Of a DNA stretch of 60,650 nucleotides, positions 53,852-60,650 are shown piece by piece; the first letter of the stretch is position 1, and every line of letters starts with the position of its first letter. The notes under the pieces were generated by a model. It was not told the origin of the DNA. It did not search any database and saw nothing but the letters and a program-made list of their open reading frames with translations. The DNA comes from Streptomyces sp. G-G2 (lineage in GTDB: Bacteria; Actinomycetota; Actinomycetes; Streptomycetales; Streptomycetaceae), in contig NZ_JASISO010000051.1 of assembly GCF_030063135.1 (NCBI RefSeq), forward strand, positions 1-60,650, given 5' to 3'. A program made the translations under genes and the position numbers.

Positions 53852-55675
53852 ATGATCAGCCAAACACCGATCCGTCCCGGAGACGGGCGCTATCTCTTCC
53901 GCGGCGTGATGGTCGGCGACGGCCACCGTGCTGCGGGCACGTCGCTGTCCGCCGCCCAGGACAAAGCCGGTGTCCCGCCCGGGATCTGGAAGGGCCGGGG
54001 CCTGGCCGCGGTCGGGCTCGCGGCCGGGGACGTGGTGACCGAGCGGCAAGCCGAACTGCTCCTGGGGGAGGGCCGGCACCCGGACGGCGACCGGATCGAG
54101 CGTGAGCGCCTCCAGGCGGGCGACGATCCGGCGCGGGCCCGGCGGGCGAGTGTGCTGGGCAGGCCCATCGAGCACAACCGGTCGCCGAAGACGGAGAAGG
54201 CCAAGGAGCGCATCCCCTGGCTCGGCATGCACCTGGTGTTCCGGCCCCCGCCCACGGCCCACATCGCTTGGGCGCTTATGGGTCACGAGATCCGCCTGGT
54301 GCTGGAGCTGTGCCAGGACATCGCCCGGGACAAGACGCTGGAGTGGCTGGAGGATGCAGTCGCTCAGATCCGCTGGAAGGGCGGCGGCAAGCACCGGGCC
54401 GGTGTCCGGGACGGACTGATCGTCGCGGTCTTCCGGCACTACGAGTCCAGAGCCGCGGATTCGAAGCCCCTTCTGCACGATCATGCGCTGGTGTCGATCC
54501 GTGCCCGGCGGCCGGACGAGAAGGGCACGTGGGGCAACCTGTCGGCGGACACGATGCTGGCCCACATCGTCGCCGCCGACACCCTCTACGTACTGACGTT
54601 CATGGAGGAGGTGTCCGCCCGGCTCGGCTGGGCGTGGGAGCCCCGCGAGGTGACGCCCGGCCGCCGGCCCGTCATGGAGATCGCGGGCATCGACCAGCGG
54701 CTCATCGGCTGGCAGTCCACGCGCCGTCAGCAGATCGAGGAGGCGCTGTTCGTCCTCACCGCCGAGTACGTGGAGGAGCACGGGCATGAGCCGGGGGAGC
54801 GGGCCGGCTACGGGCTGGCCTGCCGGGCGGCCGACCGGACGCGCCCGCCCAAGCGCAAGGAGCTGCGCTCGCTCTCCGAGCTGCGCGAGCGGTGGAGGGA
54901 GTCGGCCATCGCCGCGTTCGGCGCCGACGTCATTGACCGGCTCGCGGAGCGGGCGCGGGAGGCGGCCGCAGCGGTGTGGGCGCGTGTGCGGCCGGTGGTC
55001 GACATCGCCCTGGCCGCCGTTGACGTCGTCGCCGTGGTCTACGTGATGCGCGGGGCGTTCAAACGCCACCATCTGCTCGCCGAAGCGCGCCGCTACCTCG
55101 CCTACGTCCTGCGCGGCCGACCCCACCAGCCGGGCCTGGACGAGACGATCGTGCAGACGGTCGTCGACGACTACACCCGTCCCGTCGGCCGGGGCTGGAA
55201 GATGACCGCCGATCTGCACGCCCTGTATCCGCGCGACACCGACGACCAGGCCGTGCTGCGCCCGCTCACCCGCAAGCGGACCGCCCCTCGCTACGCGCGG
55301 GCCCGCCTGGCCGCGGCAGCGCTCGCCGCCCGGGTCCAGGCGGTGCGCCGTGCGGAGCGCCTGGGCTCCCGTACCCGCCCGCACTCCGTCGCCGTGCCCG
55401 GCACATCGAGGTGCGGCCTCCGTCTGTCGCGCCCGGACCGGAAGGCCGGCCCCGCCCAGGAGCAGCAACAGGGGACCGACATCGCCGCGCTGGAGCAGAC
55501 CCGCGCCACGATCGAAGCCGTCGCCAAGATGGCCGCCAAGCTCAAGGACGGTGTCCGCCGGCGCGCTGTCGCCCCCGGTCCCGCACCGCGGCCCGCCCCG
55601 TCGCCGCCGTCACACACCCAGCAGCCCGGCGTGCAGCAGACGCCGGGCCGGACACCCACTGGAGGAGTCGCATGA
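53852..55675 (+). CDS. MobF/TrwC-type relaxase relative
   Basis: 607 aa if it begins at ATG 53852; the frame stays open upstream and no ribosome site is clear. PPGIWKGRGLAAVGLAAGDVVTERQAELLLGEGRHPD matches the segment after the catalytic tyrosines in MobF relaxases. AVFRHYESRAADSKPLLHDHALVSIRARRPDEKGTWGNL matches the metal-binding His motif (HDH), and PRRRP-type ATPGRRPVMEIAGI follows. The usual YY pair just before the PPG segment is replaced by TSLSAAQ; the nearest Tyr is in GRYLF near residue 14. There is no helicase domain. The tail is basic and disordered. Likely nicks or binds the plasmid for mobilisation. Confidence 0.8.
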   Translation: MISQTPIRPGDGRYLFRGVMVGDGHRAAGTSLSAAQDKAGVPPGIWKGRGLAAVGLAAGDVVTERQAELLLGEGRHPDGDRIERERLQAGDDPARARRASVLGRPIEHNRSPKTEKAKERIPWLGMHLVFRPPPTAHIAWALMGHEIRLVLELCQDIARDKTLEWLEDAVAQIRWKGGGKHRAGVRDGLIVAVFRHYESRAADSKPLLHDHALVSIRARRPDEKGTWGNLSADTMLAHIVAADTLYVLTFMEEVSARLGWAWEPREVTPGRRPVMEIAGIDQRLIGWQSTRRQQIEEALFVLTAEYVEEHGHEPGERAGYGLACRAADRTRPPKRKELRSLSELRERWRESAIAAFGADVIDRLAERAREAAAAVWARVRPVVDIALAAVDVVAVVYVMRGAFKRHHLLAEARRYLAYVLRGRPHQPGLDETIVQTVVDDYTRPVGRGWKMTADLHALYPRDTDDQAVLRPLTRKRTAPRYARARLAAAALAARVQAVRRAERLGSRTRPHSVAVPGTSRCGLRLSRPDRKAGPAQEQQQGTDIAALEQTRATIEAVAKMAAKLKDGVRRRAVAPGPAPRPAPSPPSHTQQPGVQQTPGRTPTGGVA

Positions 55676-56028
55676 CCACACCGGAGGAGAACCCGGAGAT
55701 CCCGGGATTCGAGGACGCTCTCGCCCGAGCACGCGCAGCCCACAAGAAGATGGCCGCCGCCCTCGACGAGGACTTGGAGCCCGCGCTCGACGAGGACCTG
55801 GGGTGGCAGCCCATCTGGAAACGGCCCCGAAAGCACAAGTCGAAGGCGGCGGAGAAGGTGGAACTGCACAAGCAGCGACGGCGGCTCCAGGACGCCGGGA
55901 AGCGCCGCCTCGCCGCCGGGCAGTCACGCCGGCCCCGCTCCCGGCAGAGCCGGATCGGCAACGCCGCCGCGCGCCGCGATGCCCGCGCCCTGTCCCGGGT
56001 GCGGCACTCCACCGCCTGGCTGTGGTGA
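55672..56028 (+). CDS. Small basic partner of the relaxase-like gene
   Basis: 118 aa from ATG at 55672, overlapping the upstream stop (ATGA), GGAGGAG upstream. Acidic first half (PEENPEIPGFEDALARARAAHKKMAAALDEDLEPALDEDLGWQPIWKRP), then a highly basic C-terminus (KHKSKAAEKVELHKQRRRLQDAGKRRLAAGQSRRPRSRQSR). The shape fits an accessory nicking or oriT-binding protein. It runs directly into the repeat-dense region at 56.0-56.6 kb. Confidence 0.7.
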   Translation: MTTPEENPEIPGFEDALARARAAHKKMAAALDEDLEPALDEDLGWQPIWKRPRKHKSKAAEKVELHKQRRRLQDAGKRRLAAGQSRRPRSRQSRIGNAAARRDARALSRVRHSTAWLW

Positions 56029-56620
56029 CGATGCCGGGCATCGTCCACCGAGTGGAGCCACGATGTTCAGCATCCAGTGGACGATGCTCTGCATCCGATG
56101 CAGAGCATCGAGTGGAGTCCACCCGGTGGACTCCACTCCGGCGCGCACCGGCTGACGGTGGACTCCACTCCCGTGCGCACTTCCGACGATGCCCGGCACT
56201 CGATGTTCCGCACCGCACGCGAAGCGCACCTTCCGGATCGTGTGCACCGGCCGACCGCCTACCCCTTGACCAGGTCTGGGTGGCCGACCGGCGACCCCTT
56301 GACCAGGTTCGCCAGCGGAGTGTTTCCCCTGGACAGAGCCGGTCCCGGCCGCCGATCAGGTCGCGGTCAAGGGGGTATGTGATAGGGGGCCCGTCGCCCG
56401 TGCTGCGGCACTCGGTGCGGTGCGGCAGCACGATGTCGCGCACCACGATGTGCGGTGCGGGGCGGTGGTGCGCACGCATCGGGTGCACCCGCCTGTCGGT
56501 GGTGCGCACCCGATGCCCACCCGGTCCCGCACCGTGCACCGCACCGGCCGCCGGTGGTGCGCACCGTGGGCGCACCACCGACGGCGACGGTGCGCACTAC
56601 ATCGCGGTGGTGCGCACCGA
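56029..56620. repeat. Repeat-dense intergenic region, candidate oriT
   Basis: Two back-to-back palindromes with 14-bp arms occupy 56082-56110 (CGATGCTCTGCATC arms) and 56110-56138 (GAGTGGAGTCCACC arms). Two ACCCCTTGACCAGGT copies start at about 56261 and 56294, with an inverted GGTCAAGGGG at 56365. GGTGGTGCGCAC(C) recurs at 56464, 56498, 56553 and 56606. No gene is credible except the 3' end of the - strand gene ending at 56597. It lies directly after the relaxase-like operon. Confidence 0.65.
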
Positions 56621-57070
56621 GTGGGTTCCGGCCGGTGCGGGGTGCGCCGCCAGGGCCTGGCCGAAGGCGATGGCGTTCAGGTGCTGCAGGACGTCGGCGA
56701 CTTCCTCGTGGTCCTGGGTGAGGATCTGCGTGATGAACCGGATGACGGTGAGGGCGAGGCCCGGGGCCGCGTCGGCGCCGGCCTGCTCGTGCCAGGACCG
56801 CAGGGTGCCCAGGAAGCAGATCCCCAGCTCGAACAGGGCGAACGAGCTGTCACACGGCACCGCTTCCTCGGTCTGGTCGGGGAGGTTGGTCGCCGGGATG
56901 ACGATGTGGTGCGCGACCTCTATGAGCAGCGCGGGCATCCGCGGCTCCGCGGCGATGAATTCGGCGGCGGCTTCGGTGTCGCCGGCCTCGATTGCCCGGA
57001 GGTAGTTGAAGGCGCTCATCACCGCGTGGGGGGTCATCGGGGTCAGCGGCATGGTGATGGTCTCGGACAT
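56597..57070 (-). CDS. Helical protein, paralogue 1
   Basis: 157 aa from ATG at 57070, GAGGAG upstream. MPLTPMTPHAVMSAFNYLRAIEAGDTEAAAEFIAAEPRMPALLIEVAHHIVIPATNL lines up with the first 60 residues of the neighbour at 57225. The whole protein is helical with no motif known to me. Its last codons (VRTTAM) run into the GGTGGTGCGCACC repeat array. Both paralogues share about 75 bp of upstream DNA including a TGTGGACAG site, so they arose by tandem duplication with their promoters. Confidence 0.75.
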   Translation of the reverse strand: MSETITMPLTPMTPHAVMSAFNYLRAIEAGDTEAAAEFIAAEPRMPALLIEVAHHIVIPATNLPDQTEEAVPCDSSFALFELGICFLGTLRSWHEQAGADAAPGLALTVIRFITQILTQDHEEVADVLQHLNAIAFGQALAAHPAPAGTHSVRTTAM

Positions 57071-57224
57071 GAAGGCTCCTCGGGTACAGGCTGCCGCGCT
57101 GATCGCGGCGGCCTCAAGACGGATACTCAGCGCGCGGGCCTGTGGACAGCGGCCTACGCCTGGCGATGAACGTGAACGCTTCGCGGACCGGGTGACGCGT
57201 ACCGGCACCGGATCGGAGACGCGG

Positions 57225-57659
57225 CTACGCGGTGGTGGGGTGCGCCTCCATCGCCTGCTTCATCCCCGCGGCCTCCAGCTGGCGCAGGACGTCGGCGACG
57301 TCGCCGTGCTCGTCGGTGAGGATGTTGTCGGTGAAGCGGATGATGGTCTCGGCGACGCCCGGCGCACTGGCCAGGCATTCGCCGTCGCAGAGGAGCTCCA
57401 GCAGGAGCCGACCGAGCGCGGCGGCCAGGAAGGAGTGCGCGCAGGGTTCCCCGTCGCAGTCGTCCACGGCGGTGACCGGGATGAAGACGCGTGCGGCGAT
57501 CTCCAGGAGCAGCCGGTGCAGCTCCGGGCCCGTGTGGTCGGCGACCGCGCAGGCAGCGTCGATGTCCCTGGCCTGCAGCGCCCGGATGTAGGCGAAGGCA
57601 TCGGCGACGTCGTCCAGCTCCATCGGGGCGAGCGGGATGGTGACGGTGTTCTCGGGCAT
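57225..57659 (-). CDS. Helical protein, paralogue 2
   Basis: 144 aa from ATG at 57659, GAGGAG upstream. Begins IPLAPMELDDVADAFAYIRALQARDIDAACAVADHTGPELHRLLLEIAARVFIPVTAV, similar to paralogue 1 in order and spacing, and ends with the shared pattern IIRFTDNILTDEHGDVADVLRQLEA (IRFITQILTQDHEEVADVLQHLNA in the other). Soluble and helical; function unknown. They may form a heterodimer. Confidence 0.75.
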   Translation of the reverse strand: MPENTVTIPLAPMELDDVADAFAYIRALQARDIDAACAVADHTGPELHRLLLEIAARVFIPVTAVDDCDGEPCAHSFLAAALGRLLLELLCDGECLASAPGVAETIIRFTDNILTDEHGDVADVLRQLEAAGMKQAMEAHPTTA

Positions 57660-57989
57660 GAAAGCTCCTCAGGTACGGGCCGCCCCGCTGATCGCGGCGG
57701 CCTAAGAAGGAGCCTGTGGCCGCGGGCCTGTGGACAGAGGAACTGCTCCGGAAGGTCGAACTCTCCCTCCCCGCCGGACCCGACAAGCCGGGGCCGGAGA
57801 TGTGGCCCCCGCCACGGACATATCCGCCCGGTCAAGGGGTTTATAGGGGCATAGGGGACACGGTCCGGGCGGGGCGGTCAGACAGCGGACAAGGGGGTCT
57901 TCTCCACGGTGGCCACCAGTTCGTGCGCAGCGGCGTGCGAGCTGGTCCAGCTCACCGACCCGGCCGCCGGCCGGAGAACCGAGGATCCG
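57660..57989. promoter_or_regulatory. Divergent control region with TGTGGACAG and GGTCAAGGGG sites
   Basis: Between paralogue 2 and the Replic_Relax gene are a TGTGGACAG motif (57729-57737) and GGTCAAGGGG (57830-57839) followed by TTTATAGGGGCATAGGGG. A further GGTCAAGGGG lies just inside the next gene (58042-58051). A GTG at 57909 opens the next frame early, so part of this may be coding. Confidence 0.5.
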
Positions 57990-59066
57990 ATGCCCGCTCC
58001 CACCCCGCCCGCACAGCCTGACCCCCAGCCGCGCCCGACCTGGTCAAGGGGTGCTGAGCGCCCTGCGGGCAGCCTGGAATCCGGTGCCATATCCAGTGCC
58101 GTGAACGATTCCAACGTCGTACCCATCACCGCAGCTCACACCGCCCGCAAGGGGGCCTCCCGGCATGCTGACACCTCTCTAACTTCACCTGAGACACCAG
58201 CGAAGGGGAAGAGGTCCACTCCTACAGCCGGGAAGGTGAGGGCTGAGGCTTTGAGGTTGCTGGGGTGTGTGCGGATAGCGACGGTGCAGCAGATGGCTTC
58301 GGTGATCACGGGGGAGGAGTCGGACGGCCGGTCGTACGTGCGCAGGGCGATGGTGGAACTGGAGAAGCTCGGACTGGCGGAGACGAACGGCAAGGACGGC
58401 AAGCACCAGATCTGGAACCTGACGGTGGCGGGACAGAAGGCGCTGGCCGAAGGCAATGAGCTGCCGCCCCGTCCGAAGGCCGGCACCGGAGCGAAGGCCG
58501 TTCGAGCCGGACTCGGACCGCACGGTCTCGCAGTGACGGACATGATCCTCGCCTACACCGACACGGTCCTGTCCGGAGACCGCGAGTGCCTGACCGACTG
58601 GCAGGTGGAGGTCAACCACGCCATCAAGCAGACCGGCCTGAGCTTCAACACCGACGCCGTCCTCGCCGTGCCGACCAAGACCAGCGAGGTGCGCCTCTTC
58701 GAGCTCGACAACGGCACCATGTCCCAGGCCCGCCTCGCGAAGGAGGTCTGGGACTACGAGCGTTACGCCGGGCACCGCGTCTGGGAAGGAGCCCGCGGCA
58801 CTAACGGCAGCACGTACCCGTTCTGGCAGCGCCACCGCTACACCCGCTCCGAGCGCTTCCCGCTGCTCTACGTCGTCCTGGCAGGCAAGGAGGAGCACCT
58901 GCTCGACAACCGCCGCCGGGCGCTCACCGCCGACGTGAAGGGCATCACCGTCGCGGTGTGGGTGAACACCATGCCCCGGCTCCAGCGCGGCGAGCCCTGG
59001 TACGAGATCGGCGTCGACGACCCGGACCGACGCCGCCGACGCTACCCCGAGCCCGCCGGCCGCTGA
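57990..59066 (+). CDS. Replication-relaxation (Replic_Relax) family protein
   Basis: 358 aa from ATG at 57990, chosen for the GAGGA four bases upstream; GTG at 57909 or 58101 are alternatives. After a disordered start, the winged-helix core KVRAEALRLLGCVRIATVQQMASVITGEESDGRSYVRRAMVELEKLGLAETNG opens the family domain. Then come GAKAVRAGLGPHGLAVTDMILAY and VRLFELDNGTMSQARLAKEVWDYERYAGHRVW, the nuclease-like block with E/D residues seen in Replic_Relax proteins. The family is linked to plasmid or element replication and relaxation but is poorly characterised. Confidence 0.85.
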   Translation: MPAPTPPAQPDPQPRPTWSRGAERPAGSLESGAISSAVNDSNVVPITAAHTARKGASRHADTSLTSPETPAKGKRSTPTAGKVRAEALRLLGCVRIATVQQMASVITGEESDGRSYVRRAMVELEKLGLAETNGKDGKHQIWNLTVAGQKALAEGNELPPRPKAGTGAKAVRAGLGPHGLAVTDMILAYTDTVLSGDRECLTDWQVEVNHAIKQTGLSFNTDAVLAVPTKTSEVRLFELDNGTMSQARLAKEVWDYERYAGHRVWEGARGTNGSTYPFWQRHRYTRSERFPLLYVVLAGKEEHLLDNRRRALTADVKGITVAVWVNTMPRLQRGEPWYEIGVDDPDRRRRRYPEPAGR

Positions 59067-59220
59067 CGCCGCACGCGACGCCGGGCACGCCCTCGCCGCG
59101 GAGGGGCTGTCCGGCGTCCGGCCCGGCGGGCGGAACGGGCACCGAAGTCCCCGTTCCACCGCGCGAGACGCACGGGCCCACCCGGCGGCCACGGCCCACG
59201 GGAGGCCGTACACCGGAGTC

Positions 59221-59700
59221 ATGAGACGAAACAAGCAGGAGAACCCGGCCGGGCTCGGGCAGAACGATCCGGGCGACATGTGGCTTGCCCTGGCGCGCCT
59301 TTACGCGGCCCACCCCGACCCGGTCGGCCGCCTCGTGCCGTTCGAGCGACCGGAGGCGCTGCTGTCCCTCACCGAGCCGGACGACATCCTCTTCACCGCA
59401 CGGGTGGAGCTGTCCGGGGCAGAGACGACGGGCCACCTCCACGACCTCATCCGCACAGTCACCCGCAGCGTCACCACGGAACTGGGCTACGCCGGGCCCG
59501 GGGTCGCGCTGGAGGTCCTGGTCGGCAAGCGCCACGAACTCGCGCTGCACCCGGCCCACGTCGACGGCCTCACCCGGCTCCTGCGTCACGCCGTCGGCAC
59601 CATCACGGCCCGCAGCACCCCCGGGGGCGGCCGGTGCTTCCACTGCGATGGGACCGGGCTTGCCCGCCCGCTGTGGGAGCCGGCGACCGGGCAAGCCTGA
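59221..59700 (+). CDS. Uncharacterised 159-aa protein (gene A)
   Basis: ATG at 59221. Helix-rich: DMWLALARLYAAHPDPVGRLVPFERPEALLSLTEPDDILFTARVELSGAETTGHLHDLIRTVTRSVTTELGYAGPGVALEVLVGKRHELALHPAHVDGLTRLLRHAVGTIT. It ends with RCFHCDGTGLARPLWEPATGQA, where CxxC and GTG recall a DnaJ-like zinc knuckle. The last 26 codons and downstream DNA are duplicated at 809-998. Function unknown. Confidence 0.7.
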   Translation: MRRNKQENPAGLGQNDPGDMWLALARLYAAHPDPVGRLVPFERPEALLSLTEPDDILFTARVELSGAETTGHLHDLIRTVTRSVTTELGYAGPGVALEVLVGKRHELALHPAHVDGLTRLLRHAVGTITARSTPGGGRCFHCDGTGLARPLWEPATGQA

Positions 59701-59831
59701 GCGACCGGGCAAGCCTGAGCGACCGGGCAAGCCAAGGGGCCCCTGGGCAAGCCCGTCCGCGCGAGAGGCTTGCCCAGGGGCCGGCGACCTGGCTACGCCA
59801 TGGCGGCGGCCACGGTCTCAAGGACGGCGCG
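59623..59831. repeat. Direct repeat, copy 2 of the A/B gene-junction duplication
   Basis: It aligns with 809-998. It includes three tandem 18-bp units CGACCGGGCAAGCCTGAG (about 59685-59738, the last diverged), then a hairpin (59740-59752 with 59768-59780), then the remnant of gene B's 3' end (codons VLETVAAAMA on the - strand, about 59793-59824). Confidence 0.75.
59740..59780. terminator. CCCCTGGGCAAGC hairpin
   Basis: Perfect 13-bp arms flank 15 bases, 40 bases after the stop at 59700. Counterpart of the hairpin at 913-945. Confidence 0.75.
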
Positions 59832-59898
59832 CTGCCGTGGTTCCTTCGTTGGGGTGAACCCCGCATCCGGGCCTCGGCTTTGGGAGAGCATGGGAGCC

Positions 59899-60555
59899 AT
59901 GACGGACCTGCGCCTCGACGCTCCCGAGCCCCCTGCCCTGCTCGTCATCCGGAACCGGGCGGGTCTGGCGGATGAGTTGTGGCAGGAGATCGCACCGCTC
60001 CTCACCGACGAGGGCATCACGGCCGACACCGACCCGACCGACCTGCCCACGCTTCAGGCCGCCCTGGACCGTGCCGTTGCCCGTTACAACATGGCGCTGT
60101 TCACTCCCACCGGCCGGGTTCGAGCGGATGCCGCCGCGCTGTTGCGCCAGGTCGTCGCTTCCATCTCGGCTGGCGAGACCGGGCACGCGGCCCGTCTGCT
60201 CGACTCCCTTGGCCCGGAACCGAGCCAGGGACAGCCGGCCACGACCACGGCCTGCATCGGTCTGGCGCTGAGTCTCCTGGACACCTGGTCGACTACCACC
60301 GGCGGCGCACCGACAGGACTGTTGGCCGGTACCGCTCTTCCCGCCGGACACTGGCGCGGCGAGCGGGCCGCGACCGACGTCCTGGCCTTGGCCCGCAAAG
60401 GCCGCGCCCACCGCAGTCACCAGCGCCTGATCGCCCAGCACGGCGGACACCACGTCACCGACGGTGCCGCCCTCGCCTTGGCCGCCACCGTTCAGACCTG
60501 GGCCAAGCGCACGGGCACCCCGGCCCCCGAGATCGCGGAATCCGCCATCGGCTGA
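59899..60555 (+). CDS. Uncharacterised 218-aa protein running across the contig closure
   Basis: ATG at 59899 with GGGAG close by; an ATG at 59890 is also in frame. Helical throughout: ADELWQEIAPLLTDEGITADTDPTDLPTLQAALDRAVARYNMALFTPTGRVRADAAALLRQVVASISAGETGHAARLLDSL, then ATDVLALARKGRAHRSHQRLIAQHGGHHVTDGAALALAATVQTWAKR. No motif recognised. Because of the circular overlap, its final 32 bases also appear at positions 1-32. It belongs to the 1.7-kb segment bounded by the A/B direct repeats. Confidence 0.7.
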   Translation: MTDLRLDAPEPPALLVIRNRAGLADELWQEIAPLLTDEGITADTDPTDLPTLQAALDRAVARYNMALFTPTGRVRADAAALLRQVVASISAGETGHAARLLDSLGPEPSQGQPATTTACIGLALSLLDTWSTTTGGAPTGLLAGTALPAGHWRGERAATDVLALARKGRAHRSHQRLIAQHGGHHVTDGAALALAATVQTWAKRTGTPAPEIAESAIG

Positions 60556-60650
60556 CCGGCACCCCACCCGTCCTGGGCGCGCAGGACGCCCCGCGTTCTG
60601 AGCGAACTGCGCATCACCGTCTACGACAACCGCGGCGGCCGGTGGCCCCC
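60524..60650. repeat. Terminal direct repeat, right copy (contig closure)
   Basis: Identical to bases 1-127; see the left copy. One of the two must be removed to give the true circle. Confidence 0.95.

Noticed and set aside
56464..56618. GGTGGTGCGCACC array as a CRISPR
   Set aside because: Repeat units are only 12-13 bp with irregular spacing, and there are no cas genes.

Overview
The window is a plasmid of a Streptomyces-type actinobacterium. The DNA is visibly very G+C-rich, codon third positions are almost always G or C, GTG starts are common, and the gene families (WhiB, Tap/Tpg, Scr1-like DUF5753 regulators, MobF-type and TraB/FtsK-type transfer proteins, Replic_Relax) are actinobacterial. 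I see no rRNA, tRNA, CRISPR array, intact insertion sequence, antibiotic-resistance gene or biosynthetic cluster. Bases 1-127 are repeated exactly at 60524-60650, so the contig closes into a circle of 60523 bp, and the last gene (59899-60555) runs across the closure.

The circle nevertheless carries the machinery of a LINEAR Streptomyces replicon. It has tap (17951-20206) with tpg (17379-17942), a second Tpg-like gene (15111-15695), and at 9642-10490 two telomere-like arms joined head to head. Each arm is a cluster of GC-rich palindromes. At the join (about 10047-10055) the sequence matches the archetypal Streptomyces telomere end, and 92-bp inner inverted repeats bound the structure. The simplest reading is a linear plasmid whose ends have fused. 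In the linear form one end lies about 1.1 kb from a pair of RepL-like winged-helix genes (11171-12269), and the other about 1.2 kb from a telomere-linked-type helicase gene (6201-8876).

Layout: 0.2-5.9 kb holds small regulators, a DUF6879/DUF5753/DUF6415-type group and a GNAT enzyme. 6.2-10.5 kb holds the helicase and telomere junction. 11-12.5 kb holds RepL-like genes flanked by TTGTTCT-N8-AGAACAA sites. 13.4-20.2 kb holds a toxin-antitoxin-like pair, tpg2, tpg and tap. 21.6-26.4 kb holds a kinase-DnaJ fusion, a DciA-like helicase loader, a large winged-helix candidate initiator and, upstream of it, a probable origin with DnaA boxes. 26.9-30.9 kb holds a RibD-like operon and a GntR-UTRA-GNAT regulator.

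From 31.3 to 51.5 kb nearly all genes lie on the + strand in a long transfer/spread cluster: SpdB-like membrane protein, a disordered 747-aa protein, a TraB/FtsK-like ATPase, small membrane proteins and zinc-binding proteins. Perfect or near-perfect hairpins separate many of them. The cluster grades into nucleotide/RNA-related accessory genes (GGDEF, ASCH, OB-like, Nudix, RapZ-C). It is followed by parA/parB-like partition genes, a MobF-type relaxase relative and its small partner, a repeat-dense candidate oriT region (56.0-56.6 kb), two paralogous small genes and a Replic_Relax-family gene. The GntR-UTRA-GNAT protein at 29.6-30.9 kb, divergent from the + strand cluster with TAGTCAATCTA sites between them, is the likely transfer repressor.
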